From NCBI RefSeq assembly GCF_000186365.1, contig NC_014961.1, positions 1 through 64,000 on the forward strand: a DNA stretch of 64,000 bases, read 5' to 3'. This DNA is from Desulfurococcus mucosus DSM 2162. GTDB taxonomy: Archaea > Thermoproteota > Thermoprotei_A > Sulfolobales > Desulfurococcaceae. The position numbers and the translations under genes were made by a program. This document shows positions 43,090-52,612 of this stretch, piece by piece; the first letter of the stretch is position 1, and every line of letters begins with the position of its first letter. Under the pieces are notes generated by a model, which was given only the letters and a program-made list of their open reading frames with translations, did not search any database and was not told where the DNA came from.

Positions 43090-43290
43090 TCAGGGTACGT
43101 AGGGCGGTTTCTCGTCTAGTTTAAGGAGGTTTGAGGAGAGCTTCTCCCTGAGCCTGTATGTAGCATACTTGTCAACGGGGCTGAAGCGGGCTGGGTGCGG
43201 TACAGTCAGCTCTCCACCGCACCTGGGGCACTTCTCCTTGTCCAGCGTGTAGCTTCCGCACCTTACGCATTTACGCATTAACCAGTTCAT
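43090..43290 (-). CDS. nop10: H/ACA RNP protein Nop10
   Basis: A 66-aa protein; its N-terminal zinc ribbon (CVRCGSYTL...CPRCGG) and C-terminal helix with HPARFSPVDKYATYR support Cbf5 in guide-directed pseudouridylation. It overlaps the aIF2-alpha gene by 4 bp, the standard archaeal pair. Confidence 0.96.
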   Translation of the reverse strand: MNWLMRKCVRCGSYTLDKEKCPRCGGELTVPHPARFSPVDKYATYRLREKLSSNLLKLDEKPPYVP

Positions 43291-44081
43291 GTCTTCTCCC
43301 TTTCACCCTTGAACACGATGTCGCTTGCTTTACTGGCTTCCTCAGCCTTCTTCAAGGCCTCTTCGAGTAGTGTTTCAGCAGTCTTATAGTCCTGGGAGTA
43401 TATTTCCAGTATATATCTTGGTGCTCCAGCTGTGTAGAGCTTGAACCTAGCGCCTTTGGCTTTAAGCGTATTGGCGACTGCTTCAAGGACTCTCCTCACT
43501 CTTTCAACCCCGTCGGGGTGGCGGGATTGAACGGTTAGCCTTGCACGCACGGATACCTCTTTTATCTTTATGTGCCGCTTAACCTCGGTGAGGAGCGGGT
43601 TGATCCATTCCTCCGGTACACCTGCCTTGGCAAGGGCTTCTCCCCCGGTTGAGACGGCTTCTTCGAGTGCGTAGAGCGGGTCGCCGTAGGCGTCTTCAAG
43701 CCTCCATATAACCTCCCTGTACGCGTCCTCCCTGCTTTTACCAATGCTCTCGGCGACTAGTTCAACTATCTTAGCGGCTTTAACATATCTCTTCCACCAC
43801 ATCATCTTCTTCCTTCTGTCGGCGTCGGCCACTTTCTTCAGTGAGACGTCGACCTCCTTCTTAGCTCTGTCGACCCTGATCACTTTAACTACTATCTTCT
43901 CCCCCTCCCTTATCACATCCCTAATGTTTTTAACCCATTTAGTGGCGATCTCGCTCCACGGCAGGAAGGCCTTGCGGTCGCCGTATTCGTCGAGCGTGAC
44001 GTAGGCGCCGTAATCATATATCTCCCTGACCGTGGCTACAACGTATTCCCCTATATCCGGTAGCTCCCTCCTAGGTATCAT
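43287..44081 (-). CDS. eif2a: Translation initiation factor aIF2 alpha subunit
   Basis: A 264-aa protein with an S1 OB-fold domain (~10-85, IGEYVVATVREIYDYGAYVTLDEY), a central helical domain and a C-terminal alpha/beta domain that contacts the gamma subunit. Forms aIF2, which brings Met-tRNAi to the ribosome. Coupled to nop10. Confidence 0.96.
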   Translation of the reverse strand: MIPRRELPDIGEYVVATVREIYDYGAYVTLDEYGDRKAFLPWSEIATKWVKNIRDVIREGEKIVVKVIRVDRAKKEVDVSLKKVADADRRKKMMWWKRYVKAAKIVELVAESIGKSREDAYREVIWRLEDAYGDPLYALEEAVSTGGEALAKAGVPEEWINPLLTEVKRHIKIKEVSVRARLTVQSRHPDGVERVRRVLEAVANTLKAKGARFKLYTAGAPRYILEIYSQDYKTAETLLEEALKKAEEASKASDIVFKGEREKT

Positions 44082-44103
44082 TTCCCCGGTTCACCACTCG
44101 TCT

Positions 44104-46095
44104 CTATGGCAACTCGTATACGGCTACTACATGTATTATCTGGTACTCGCTATATAAACCACTAACCTTGAGGACTGGGGCGCTTTCCACTGCAACAGGC
44201 TTGAAGAGCCTCACGCTGCTTGAGAGCTGTGAGTAACTGTATAGCTGGTTGTACACGTTGTAACCCAGCCTCTGCAGGGAGTCCACTGCGAGCTGTGCTA
44301 GGAGCGAGTTGTATCCATCCTTGCTCCACGCTAAAGGCAGCTCGTACCCCGAGCGCGCATTATATATGTTCACGTAGCTAAGGTAGCTGGTGTTAATGGT
44401 GGCAGCGTAGAGAACCAGCCTGGAGAGGTCGCCTGCAGCAGCATAGTATATGTTTTCATAGTATTCCTGTGTCTGAACCGGTACGGCTACCCCCAGGTAC
44501 GCTGCACCCGAGGATCTTCCACCGATGAGTCTAACACTGGCTAGGTATGAGACCACAATGAATCTTCTCGACGCACCCACCTCGGATGAAACATTGCTCA
44601 CTATCCTTGCAGCCGTCTCCTCACTGCTCAACATGATCGCGGAGACAAGGTATCTCCCTCTATCTCCCCCGAGGTCGTGTGCAAGCGTGTAAACCTCGCC
44701 TGGCGCGTCGGCTAGGAAACGCTGGATCCAGTAGGTGTAACCCCAGTAGGATAAGACTAGTATCCTGCTGCCGGTGCTATTAGAGATAGCCTGCTTCAGA
44801 GCGCTCAACGCGTTGAGCCAGGCGCTTTCATTCCTTACAGGTGTCCCTAGTCCAGTGTAGCCTTGGAGGTCGTAGGTGTAGATGAAGGGCTGGGTCCTCG
44901 TCTGGGCCACGGATAAGAGCACTCCCCCGGAGACCACTCCGAGAACTATGGCTATTGCAGCCGCCCTGTAAAGCACTGAGGCAGCTCCCCTTCTAAACCC
45001 CCATGAGTATTCTGCTACCACGTAGAGGGCTAGCGATGTAAGTAAAGCCAGGAGGAATGCCTCGGCGACGACCAGGGTGGGGTCGAGCATGGCTGCTATG
45101 AGGAGGAGCACTGTGGAGGAGATTATGGCTGTCTTAACCCCGGGCATCTCGCTGAGGAGCCTGCTCCTGGAGAGCACTATTAATCCTATTAGCCCTGTTG
45201 CAGCCAGTACCCCGTAGTCGAGGGGCGGGTTATAGGATTTAATGAAGACGGCTGTGTAGCCTCCGCCACTGTGGGTCAGGATGAAGGGGGCTGGGAGCGC
45301 TACTGACGCTGTGAGAGCGACGGCTATAAGGGTGATGCGGGTGCCGGCGGGAATAGGCCTACCCTGCATCAATGTGTCGACCAATAGCAGTAGTAGGCTG
45401 GTTGACAACGGGATAATGGGGAACAGGTTTCCAAGCCCCGGTGCCACAAGGGCTGGGATCGATGATAACGCTAGGAGTAAGGCGGCAACCCTGTTCAACC
45501 TGCCCCTGACCCCTACAGCGAACTCTGCTGCCAGACCGATTAAGGCTCCCTCGACTAGGAGCCACCCGGCTGGATTCAATACTTGTGCAAGCAGCCCGCT
45601 TAGCCCGAGTAATAAGGCTCCCCGGATGCCTCCAGCCTTCTCGTTCACGTAGAGTGCAAGCAGGATTAAGGTTGCGAGGATCCCTGAGAGAACCTGGTGC
45701 CCCATGTTGGAGGGCGTTGACCAGAACACTACTGCGGGAGACGATGCATATATCAGTGAGGTCACCCCGGCTAGAGCCGGGTTTCCGAGCACTCTTAGAG
45801 TCGTGTAGAACACGAGGAGCACGGTTAAGGCTGATGCAGCGATCACTCCGGTGGCCCCGAGAACCCCAATTAGTTTTGAAGCCACCCATTCATATGTTAG
45901 GAAATAGCTGCATGAATCGTCGAGCACGTTGATCCTGCTGCACGCATACGGTAAGCCGGCTGTCTTGGAGAGATACCTGGAGAGCCATGAGACGTTGTCG
46001 AAGGGGGTTCCGGGGTCCAGCCATGTGATCAAGAGGATGTTGACTGCCATGCTTAAAGCGAGCAGTGAGACACCGATGAGGGTCTTTTTATCCAT
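44104..46095 (-). CDS. STT3-like polytopic membrane protein with altered active motif
   Basis: A 663-aa protein with ~11-13 hydrophobic segments up to residue ~395 and a soluble C-terminal domain. The layout and the segment SYWGYTYWI (449-457) recall the oligosaccharyltransferase STT3/AglB, where the motif reads WWDYG; here the aspartate is missing. The N-terminal acidic DxD loop of true STT3 is also not evident. It is probably a paralogue with another role, or a diverged membrane glycosyltransferase. Several NxS/T sites are in the outer domain. The gene stands alone behind aif2a. Confidence 0.5.
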   Translation of the reverse strand: MDKKTLIGVSLLALSMAVNILLITWLDPGTPFDNVSWLSRYLSKTAGLPYACSRINVLDDSCSYFLTYEWVASKLIGVLGATGVIAASALTVLLVFYTTLRVLGNPALAGVTSLIYASSPAVVFWSTPSNMGHQVLSGILATLILLALYVNEKAGGIRGALLLGLSGLLAQVLNPAGWLLVEGALIGLAAEFAVGVRGRLNRVAALLLALSSIPALVAPGLGNLFPIIPLSTSLLLLLVDTLMQGRPIPAGTRITLIAVALTASVALPAPFILTHSGGGYTAVFIKSYNPPLDYGVLAATGLIGLIVLSRSRLLSEMPGVKTAIISSTVLLLIAAMLDPTLVVAEAFLLALLTSLALYVVAEYSWGFRRGAASVLYRAAAIAIVLGVVSGGVLLSVAQTRTQPFIYTYDLQGYTGLGTPVRNESAWLNALSALKQAISNSTGSRILVLSYWGYTYWIQRFLADAPGEVYTLAHDLGGDRGRYLVSAIMLSSEETAARIVSNVSSEVGASRRFIVVSYLASVRLIGGRSSGAAYLGVAVPVQTQEYYENIYYAAAGDLSRLVLYAATINTSYLSYVNIYNARSGYELPLAWSKDGYNSLLAQLAVDSLQRLGYNVYNQLYSYSQLSSSVRLFKPVAVESAPVLKVSGLYSEYQIIHVVAVYELP

Positions 46096-46197
46096 AAGCC
46101 ACCTACCTGTGTCGGGGACTGATATCCTGGATAAGATGGTTCACGGTAAATAAAGCTTTAACCTGTATATGAGATTCCAGCACTAGGGTGGAAGCGT

Positions 46198-47040
46198 ATG
46201 GAGGCAGTGTTTCTCGCCGCTATGGCCGGGGTTCTATGGAGCCTGAACCCCCCGGTTATTAAGAGGTTTGCCGGGGGAATGGATCCCGTTGCCTTTAACG
46301 GTGCCAGGGGTATCTACGCTGTCCTCGTGCTCACACTGTATATGCTTGTCAAAGGTGTTGCGCCATCCGTGAGGCCTGAGGGGCTGGCGTTAATATATCT
46401 CAGTGCTTTACTGGGCCCGGTTCTAGGCGACATATTCTATATAAAAGCCATAGTGAGCATAGGGGGAGGTAACGCGATAACCATAGGCTACCTCTACATA
46501 TTCGTAGCCCAGTTAATAGGCATCTATGTTCTCGGTGAGAAGCCTGACGCCCACCTACTCATAGGCTCCCTCGTCGCGTTCACAGGCATTTACTTGATCT
46601 ACAATGGAGGTGGGGAGAGCATCAGGGGGAGGGGCGTGGCCTACGCGTTGGCTGCCGCAGTGTTATGGGGGATGTCGGCAGTGTGCTCAAAGCTTGCAAC
46701 CCAGTACGGTGATGCGTTATCGCTTGGGTTCACGAGGAATGTCTTCCTGGTGTTATCCATTGTACTGGTGCGCGGCCTGCTGCCAGCACGCTACGCGTTA
46801 TCGCGGAACGGCTTCATAGCTGGATTCATCACCGGTGGCCTCAGTTTCGGCGTTGGGATGGTGTTGTTCATAGAGGCGCTTGCCACTGGAGGAGTATCGC
46901 TTGCCGTTCTACCCACGATCATCGCGCCAGCGTTAGCTAGATTCACATCGAGGATTATAGCTGGTGAAGTGGTTGGGTGGAGGAGTATCGCGGGGACCCT
47001 GGTGACTGTTGCAGGTATAGCCCTGGGCTCCCTTGGTTAA
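46198..47040 (+). CDS. EamA/DMT-family transporter
   Basis: A 280-aa protein with ten hydrophobic segments in two similar halves, each with an EamA domain (LWSLNPPVIKRFAGG at the start and LWGMSAVCSKLA near 155). Substrates of the family are metabolites such as amino acids or nucleotide sugars; not identifiable here. GGGTGG precedes the ATG. Its 3' end converges on the hydrogenase operon. Confidence 0.85.
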   Translation: MEAVFLAAMAGVLWSLNPPVIKRFAGGMDPVAFNGARGIYAVLVLTLYMLVKGVAPSVRPEGLALIYLSALLGPVLGDIFYIKAIVSIGGGNAITIGYLYIFVAQLIGIYVLGEKPDAHLLIGSLVAFTGIYLIYNGGGESIRGRGVAYALAAAVLWGMSAVCSKLATQYGDALSLGFTRNVFLVLSIVLVRGLLPARYALSRNGFIAGFITGGLSFGVGMVLFIEALATGGVSLAVLPTIIAPALARFTSRIIAGEVVGWRSIAGTLVTVAGIALGSLG

Positions 47041-47069
47041 CCCTCCTTCAAGCCCGGGGGCTCGGCAGC

Positions 47070-47327
47070 CTAGAGTGGCTTCAAGACTATGTATTCGTCG
47101 CCAACCTCTATCTCCGCGATCTTCTTCACGACCCCGGGTTCCACCACTATTACCTCTCTCCCCGAGAGGAGTCGGCTTACTGCCTCAGGCGGGAGGATGC
47201 TGGAGGCTTCTTCAAGCGTTAGCTCCTTGATCCTCCTGCATGAGGAGAGATCCCCTGTGAAGTGGCGGGGGAAAAGTGTTTCGTGATGCATGTATTTACA
47301 CAGGTATGCCTCCAGCCTACTCTGCAT
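47070..47327 (-). CDS. Small unknown protein at the end of the hydrogenase operon
   Basis: An 85-aa soluble protein, family not recognised. A helical N-terminal part with two cysteines is followed by a beta-rich C-terminal part (REVIVVEPGVVKKIAEIEVGDEYIVLK). The start overlaps the end of the small-subunit gene by 11 bp, so it is cotranscribed and may be an assembly or accessory factor. Confidence 0.6.
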   Translation of the reverse strand: MQSRLEAYLCKYMHHETLFPRHFTGDLSSCRRIKELTLEEASSILPPEAVSRLLSGREVIVVEPGVVKKIAEIEVGDEYIVLKPL

Positions 47328-47787
47328 ATTTCACTTCCCCTTTAGCCTTCTTCGCCACGAGCCCCTTGATCAACGCGATAGCGTATAGCAGGGCTTCAGG
47401 CCTTATCGGGCACCCTGGCACATAGTATATGGCGTCGACACGTATGCCGCGTTCTTTAAGCATCTTCTCCAATCCCTTGATCCCCCCTATCGTTGAATAC
47501 GTGTCATGCCATATGCCGCCGCCAACCCCGCATGAGCCTAGGGCTATGATTATCCTTGGGCGTGGGGCAGCCTCTATAGCGTTCAAGACCTTCGGCAGAG
47601 TCTCAAGTGTTACGGGCCCCGTCATAAGTATTACATCGGCGTGCCTCGGCGAGCCAACGAGCTTCACGCCGAAGCGCTCGGCGTCGTGGAAGGGTGTGAG
47701 CGCGTCAAGTATCTCTATGTCGCAGGCGTTACAGCTCCCTGTGTTCAAATGGTATACCCATATGCTTTTCTTCAAGGGGTCACTCAA
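47317..47787 (-). CDS. Group 4 hydrogenase small subunit (NuoB/MbhJ/EchC-like)
   Basis: A 156-aa protein that carries the proximal [4Fe-4S] cluster next to the NiFe site. Cluster ligands are C19 and C22 (GSCNAC), GSCGVGG in the middle and VPGCPIRPE near the end. TTG start overlaps the ferredoxin-like gene by 8 bp. Confidence 0.93.
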   Translation of the reverse strand: MSDPLKKSIWVYHLNTGSCNACDIEILDALTPFHDAERFGVKLVGSPRHADVILMTGPVTLETLPKVLNAIEAAPRPRIIIALGSCGVGGGIWHDTYSTIGGIKGLEKMLKERGIRVDAIYYVPGCPIRPEALLYAIALIKGLVAKKAKGEVKYAE

Positions 47788-48298
47788 GGCTACCAGTCCT
47801 CCTCTTGGAGAGTGCTTTCAGCAGGTTCCTCTTCCTGCACTCGGGGCACTTGTCAAGATACTCCTCGCTGTGCTGGGCTTTCTCCGAGACATACCTGATA
47901 ATCCTCTCGGTGCCGTATGCTGTGCCGCACGAGGGGCATTTCCTCCTGGAGTGCACTACGTGGACATATAGGTCGGCTACATCGTTTGTTGCGAGCTCGA
48001 ACTCACGGGTTCCCTTGATGGCTTTCACAGGGCAGACGTCGATGCATCTCCAGCAGAATATGCATCTACCAATGAAGTACCTTAACACGAGTTTCTCCGA
48101 GTCCTCGATCAACTGTAACGCGTTAGGGGGGCAGGCGTTGACGCATGCTCCACAGCCTATGCATTTGGAGGCATCTATCTCTACTTTACCCCTGAAATCC
48201 GGTGTTACAAGCGGCTCTTCGAACGGGTACTTCCTAGTGGCCCTCCCGGCTTTACCTGCGATGACTACTAGTTCAACTGGTTTAAGCGCCTTGCTCAC
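47780..48298 (-). CDS. Ferredoxin-like hydrogenase subunit (MbhN/HycF/NuoI-like)
   Basis: A 172-aa protein with two [4Fe-4S] motifs (CIGCGACVNACP and CIFCWRCIDVCP) that pass electrons to the small subunit. The C-terminal part has two extra CxxC pairs (CPSCG and CPEC), a zinc- or cluster-binding addition that many MbhN-like proteins lack. GTG start. Confidence 0.92.
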   Translation of the reverse strand: MSKALKPVELVVIAGKAGRATRKYPFEEPLVTPDFRGKVEIDASKCIGCGACVNACPPNALQLIEDSEKLVLRYFIGRCIFCWRCIDVCPVKAIKGTREFELATNDVADLYVHVVHSRRKCPSCGTAYGTERIIRYVSEKAQHSEEYLDKCPECRKRNLLKALSKRRTGSLE

Positions 48299-48301
48299 CG
48301 C

Positions 48302-49939
48302 TCACACCCCGTTCAGCTCTAACACCTCTACTCCCTTCCCCTTCCTCACGACTAGAACCCTGTCGGTGCATGAGAAACAGGGGTCTATGCTAGCTATCGT
48401 CAGCGGGGCGTCGGCTAGGGGTTGATCCCTTAGCATTATTCTGAGGGCTGGGATATTATTGTATGTTGGAGCCCTAACCCTCCACCTGTAGGGGCGGCCC
48501 CTGCCAGTCAACACGTAGTGGACGTCTCCTCCCCTGGGGGCTTCAACCACCTGGACCCCTATCCTCCCCTCTGGTATCTCATATTCCTCCAGCATTATGG
48601 GCCCCTTGGGCAGCATGTCGAGTAGCTGGATTATCATTGACATGGACTCCTTGGTTTCCTCTATTCTAACCAGGGTTCTAGCCATGTTGTCGCCTTCAGT
48701 ATACACGGGGACCTTGAATGAGACATGCTTGTAGGCCGCGTAGGGTAGATCCCTTCTCGCATCCTTGTCCACGCCTGAGGCCCTTGCCACTGGTCCCTCC
48801 ACGCCGAGCTTCACCGCCCACTCCTTCGGGAGCACGCCGGTTCCGCTCAACCTCTTCTTGACCTGGGGCACGTTTACTGCTACGTCGATTATCTTCCAGT
48901 ACTCCTTCTCCAGCTCGCTGAGGACCTCTATTACCTTCCTCCTCTTCTCCTCATTTATGTCTCTGCGGACGCCTCCAACCATGTTTATACCGTATGTCTT
49001 CCTGCTCCCCGTGAGCATCTCGGCGAGCTCCATTATTCTCTCCCTTATACGCCACATGTGCATGAACCCGGCGTCGTATCCAAGCGTGTGGAACGCTACG
49101 CCTAGCCATAGGAGGTGGCTGTGTATTCTTTCAACTTCTAGGACTATGCTTCTTATGAACTGGGCTCTCTCCGGGACATCTAGCTTGGCGGCTTTTTCAA
49201 CTGCGAGCGCGTAGCATGTGCTGTGCTCGAAGCCGCATATTCCGCATATTCTCTCCGCTAGGAAGTTGACTTGCTGATACGTCATCCTGGACTCGCCCAG
49301 CTTCTCTATGCCTCTATGTACATGGAACCCCCTGTACTTCACGTCCACGATTCTTTCCCCGTCAACGTAGAGCTCGAAGTACTCTGGCTCGTGTAGTGCC
49401 GGGTGATAGGGGCCAACCGGTATCGGGCTTCCCTCCTCCCCTGTGGTCAAGCCCATTTTCTCGGACTCCGGGTGGATGAGGGGTTTTTGATCATACTGGA
49501 AGTCCTTTCTAAGAGGGTACGCGTCCTCGGGCCATCCAGGGGGGAGCACTAGTCTCTCTCTCCTCCTCCCCTCGAACCTTATCCCGAGGAGATCCATTGC
49601 CTCCTGCTCACACCAGTCGGCTGCTGGCACCTCGTTGACTATGCTTGGTACCACTGGGTCCCCGCTCTCCATGTATGTCTTCAAGAGCACGTAGAGCCCG
49701 GATGAGTCGTCTGTGAACACGTGTGTCAGGGAGAAGAAGCCGTTGACCGGTCTCTCATCTATTCCGACGCATGTCCTGTGCGTTAAACCGTGTTCGTTGA
49801 ATAGTGTTGACGCTGCTTTTACAAGGCTCTCCCTTGGGACAACTATGTGTACAGTGTCCCCGTCGACAAGGCTTCTTCCACCTAGCTTCTCCGCTAGTTG
49901 CATATACTTGTTGAGGATGGCTTTCTCCCTGGGCATCAT
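48302..49939 (-). CDS. [NiFe] hydrogenase large subunit, NuoC-NuoD fusion (HycE-like)
   Basis: A 545-aa protein: residues ~1-150 are NuoC/MbhK-like, ~170-545 the catalytic NuoD/MbhL-like part. Both NiFe cysteine pairs are intact: C232/C235 (RICGICGFEHS) and C521/C524 (DPCFSCTDR), which separates it from complex I and sulfur-reducing Mbx relatives. An 18-residue tail follows the second pair and may be processed. ATG 49939 with GGTGG upstream; the frame is open to 50065. It is the H2-forming or H2-oxidising site. Confidence 0.95.
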   Translation of the reverse strand: MMPREKAILNKYMQLAEKLGGRSLVDGDTVHIVVPRESLVKAASTLFNEHGLTHRTCVGIDERPVNGFFSLTHVFTDDSSGLYVLLKTYMESGDPVVPSIVNEVPAADWCEQEAMDLLGIRFEGRRRERLVLPPGWPEDAYPLRKDFQYDQKPLIHPESEKMGLTTGEEGSPIPVGPYHPALHEPEYFELYVDGERIVDVKYRGFHVHRGIEKLGESRMTYQQVNFLAERICGICGFEHSTCYALAVEKAAKLDVPERAQFIRSIVLEVERIHSHLLWLGVAFHTLGYDAGFMHMWRIRERIMELAEMLTGSRKTYGINMVGGVRRDINEEKRRKVIEVLSELEKEYWKIIDVAVNVPQVKKRLSGTGVLPKEWAVKLGVEGPVARASGVDKDARRDLPYAAYKHVSFKVPVYTEGDNMARTLVRIEETKESMSMIIQLLDMLPKGPIMLEEYEIPEGRIGVQVVEAPRGGDVHYVLTGRGRPYRWRVRAPTYNNIPALRIMLRDQPLADAPLTIASIDPCFSCTDRVLVVRKGKGVEVLELNGV

Positions 49940-50808
49940 GTAACCACCAATAACCCTGTTATAGATATAAGTATTAGGGCAATATATATCTTGAACAAAG
50001 TGGCCGGCGCCAGGTCGACACGGCTTCTCCCAAGCATCACGGCTGGGAGCGAGTAGAGAACCCATGTTGCGAAGGCGGCTACGTGTACGATCATCAACCT
50101 GACCACACCGTTTAACGGTAGTGGTAGAAGCACCATTAGTGCTGGAAGCATGGAGGCAATATACCTCTTCAAGTACACTGAGTACAGGTATAGTGCTAGG
50201 GCTCCACCGCTGAGCTCGACGAGTACTCCTGAGGCTAGTTCAACCTCGGCTTCCGCGATGTCGAAGGGGGTTCTCCCCGTTGAAACATAGGTGGTCATGA
50301 CGAGTAGCACTATGAGTGGCACTGTAACGGTTAGCAGCCGCGGGATTGATGTAGCCGGGTGTGCAGCGTAGTAGTATAGGGTGAGACCCGCGATCAACGA
50401 GAACTCGTTCACCAGGGCCAGCATAGCCTCCCTCATTCCTCCGACCTGGGAGTAGGGGTTGGGGACCAGGAGCGGGATAGCTATGCTTGTGGTCTGTGCA
50501 ACAGCTATGAGGGCTATGGCTACTGGTACTAGTTGAGCCGTGTAGACTCCGAGGGACACGGTGTTCAGGACGGCTATGAGGGCTGCTTCAAGTATTATTG
50601 AGAGCACTATCGTGTAGAATACGAGGGGGTATGAGGGGAACTCCACTGTCTCCTTGGACATAAGCTTCCTCAGGTCTAGGATTGTCTGGTATACGGGGGG
50701 ACCGATCCTGCTCTGCATTAACGCCTTCACCTTTCTCTCCACTCCATCATAGATTACTGGTAGCAGCATGGCGAGGAGTGTTGCTGTAAACGCGGCTAAC
50801 GCCTCCAT
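49936..50808 (-). CDS. Membrane subunit NuoH/MbhM/HycD-like
   Basis: A 290-aa membrane protein with ~8 segments linking the hydrogenase module to the ion-pumping module. GVERKVKALMQSRIGPP and the loop STGRTPFDIAEAEVELASG are the NuoH hallmarks with conserved acidic residues. ATG 50808 has GGTGA upstream. Overlaps the large-subunit gene by 4 bp. Confidence 0.93.
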   Translation of the reverse strand: MEALAAFTATLLAMLLPVIYDGVERKVKALMQSRIGPPVYQTILDLRKLMSKETVEFPSYPLVFYTIVLSIILEAALIAVLNTVSLGVYTAQLVPVAIALIAVAQTTSIAIPLLVPNPYSQVGGMREAMLALVNEFSLIAGLTLYYYAAHPATSIPRLLTVTVPLIVLLVMTTYVSTGRTPFDIAEAEVELASGVLVELSGGALALYLYSVYLKRYIASMLPALMVLLPLPLNGVVRLMIVHVAAFATWVLYSLPAVMLGRSRVDLAPATLFKIYIALILISITGLLVVT

Positions 50809-50813
50809 GTCGC

Positions 50814-51095
50814 TCACCCTGTGAGCATGGTTGCTATGGCGAGGAGTAATGCTATGGCGCCGAACCATAGGGATGCAAGGATCATGGATTCTATCATTGT
50901 TAACTGGAGCACGTTGAGCCTCCTCGATAACACGTCTACGGCGTGGGATATCCAGGGGAAGACGGTGTCGCCGATGTTGGCTAGCCTTGAGGCTATGGAT
51001 GCTGGGCTGAGTCCCCGGCCTGGTTTAAGTCTCTCAATGGTTTTCTCAGCTATCTCCTCGAACCACCTTATTATGCTTGCCCTCGTGTAGCTCAT
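50814..51095 (-). CDS. Small membrane subunit of the hydrogenase operon
   Basis: A 93-aa protein with an amphipathic N-terminal part and one C-terminal membrane helix (residues ~68-92). It resembles the lateral-helix end of NuoL/HyfF-type proteins, which here may be encoded as a separate subunit. No family can be named. Overlaps its upstream gene by 4 bp. Confidence 0.65.
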   Translation of the reverse strand: MSYTRASIIRWFEEIAEKTIERLKPGRGLSPASIASRLANIGDTVFPWISHAVDVLSRRLNVLQLTMIESMILASLWFGAIALLLAIATMLTG

Positions 51096-52612
51096 TGCTC
51101 GACACCTGATAGCCAGTATTTGGGTTCATGGATCCTGGATAAGGGTTTACTAAGCAGCACCGTTATGAAGACTGGCAGTGTGATGGCTTCAACCACTGCC
51201 AGCGGGACGAGTAGTTGCAGCGGCATGTAGCCCGAGGACAGTGATATGGCGATGTAGATTAACGGGAACACTAGTGTCACGCTTGTAGCGTAGTATTCGG
51301 AGAGCAGTTCTTCCCTGGTCACTTCTACAGGTGGCTTCAATACTTTTCTATAGCCTCCTACATAGCACCCCATGATCTTCACGCTGTATATTATTGAGAA
51401 GACGGCTACCACCGCTATGGCTATCCCGGCGAGCAACGGTATGACGCCGTACGATGACACCAGCATCACCAGTGATGCCAGGAGCACGAGTTTCATGGTG
51501 AACCCGTATGAGGGAGGTATGCCCGCGAAGTTCATGAATATGTTGAATGCCGGCACTATTAGTGCTGGGTGGAGTTGTCCAAGGTATCCAAGCTTATACA
51601 CGTCGAACGTGTTGGCCAGTTGATCCATGAGTGCAGCGTTCATGAATGCATGTGCCTTAGCCAGCCCATGGTAGATCACGTAGAAGTAGAGTAGTTGAAG
51701 CAGCAGCCCGCTCCCATATATCTCGGAGAGCGAGTATGTTACAGCCATTACCCCGGCGTGGCTGAGGGAGCTGTAGGCGAGGAGCCTTCTAACATCTCTC
51801 TGAATAGTTGCTGCGAAGCCACCGTAGAGAGCCGTGATCGCTCCCTGTGCAAGGGTTACATAGTGGAGTTCACTGCTATACGTGAACAGGGATGATGTGA
51901 GCAGTAGCCCGAATAACCCGATCTTTATGACCAACCCGCTTAGAATAGCGGATCCATGCTTCGGGGCCTCCGGGTGGACTATCGGCAGCCACATGTGTAT
52001 GGGGAAGAGCCCCAGCTTCGTTGCAAACCCGACCAGTATGAGGAGCGCAGGTAAGGGGCTTAGAGGGATCTTCACGGCGGCTAGCTCTGCAGGGCTCGCG
52101 GTGAGCGATGCATCAAGCCCCATGTACTGTGCTATCAGGGCCCAAAGCGATAGCACTGCTACGTCAGCGGGGACAGCGCTTAACACTATGTAGTAGATGG
52201 CTACCTTGTAGTTTTCAGCTCCCTTATCCATCATGATGACGAGCATCAGGAGGACGTCGAGTACGAGTAGCCCTGTGACGAACTCCCCTAGGATCCTGGC
52301 GTTGAATACTGTGAGCACGGCTATAAGCGTTGTATTGAGCAGTGTCTGCTGATATGACACCTTACCCGTCAGGATCCTGTAGTATCCCTCGGAGTGCAGT
52401 GTTATAGCTATGGATGCAAGCGATGCGAGGACCACGAAGTACTCTTGGAACCCTAAAGCCCCCTGCTGGTTTATCAATGCGTCGAGAAGAGGCATGGTGA
52501 AGCCGGTTACCCTGAGTACTTTGCTGAGCCGGCTCGCCCTGTCGCTCAGCAGTGACCCGCTTAACACTAGGAGGTAGGCGAGGGACATTGCAGTGATGTG
52601 GAGGGTATTCAA
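51092..52612 (-). CDS. Antiporter-like subunit 2 (NuoN/MrpD/HyfF type)
   Basis: A 506-aa protein with ~14 membrane segments. The proton-path lysines lie in PLPALLILVGFATKLGLFPIHMWLP and near LLAYSSLSHAGV. Family relatives pump protons or sodium. Coupled by 4-bp overlaps on both sides. Confidence 0.92.
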   Translation of the reverse strand: MNTLHITAMSLAYLLVLSGSLLSDRASRLSKVLRVTGFTMPLLDALINQQGALGFQEYFVVLASLASIAITLHSEGYYRILTGKVSYQQTLLNTTLIAVLTVFNARILGEFVTGLLVLDVLLMLVIMMDKGAENYKVAIYYIVLSAVPADVAVLSLWALIAQYMGLDASLTASPAELAAVKIPLSPLPALLILVGFATKLGLFPIHMWLPIVHPEAPKHGSAILSGLVIKIGLFGLLLTSSLFTYSSELHYVTLAQGAITALYGGFAATIQRDVRRLLAYSSLSHAGVMAVTYSLSEIYGSGLLLQLLYFYVIYHGLAKAHAFMNAALMDQLANTFDVYKLGYLGQLHPALIVPAFNIFMNFAGIPPSYGFTMKLVLLASLVMLVSSYGVIPLLAGIAIAVVAVFSIIYSVKIMGCYVGGYRKVLKPPVEVTREELLSEYYATSVTLVFPLIYIAISLSSGYMPLQLLVPLAVVEAITLPVFITVLLSKPLSRIHEPKYWLSGVEQ

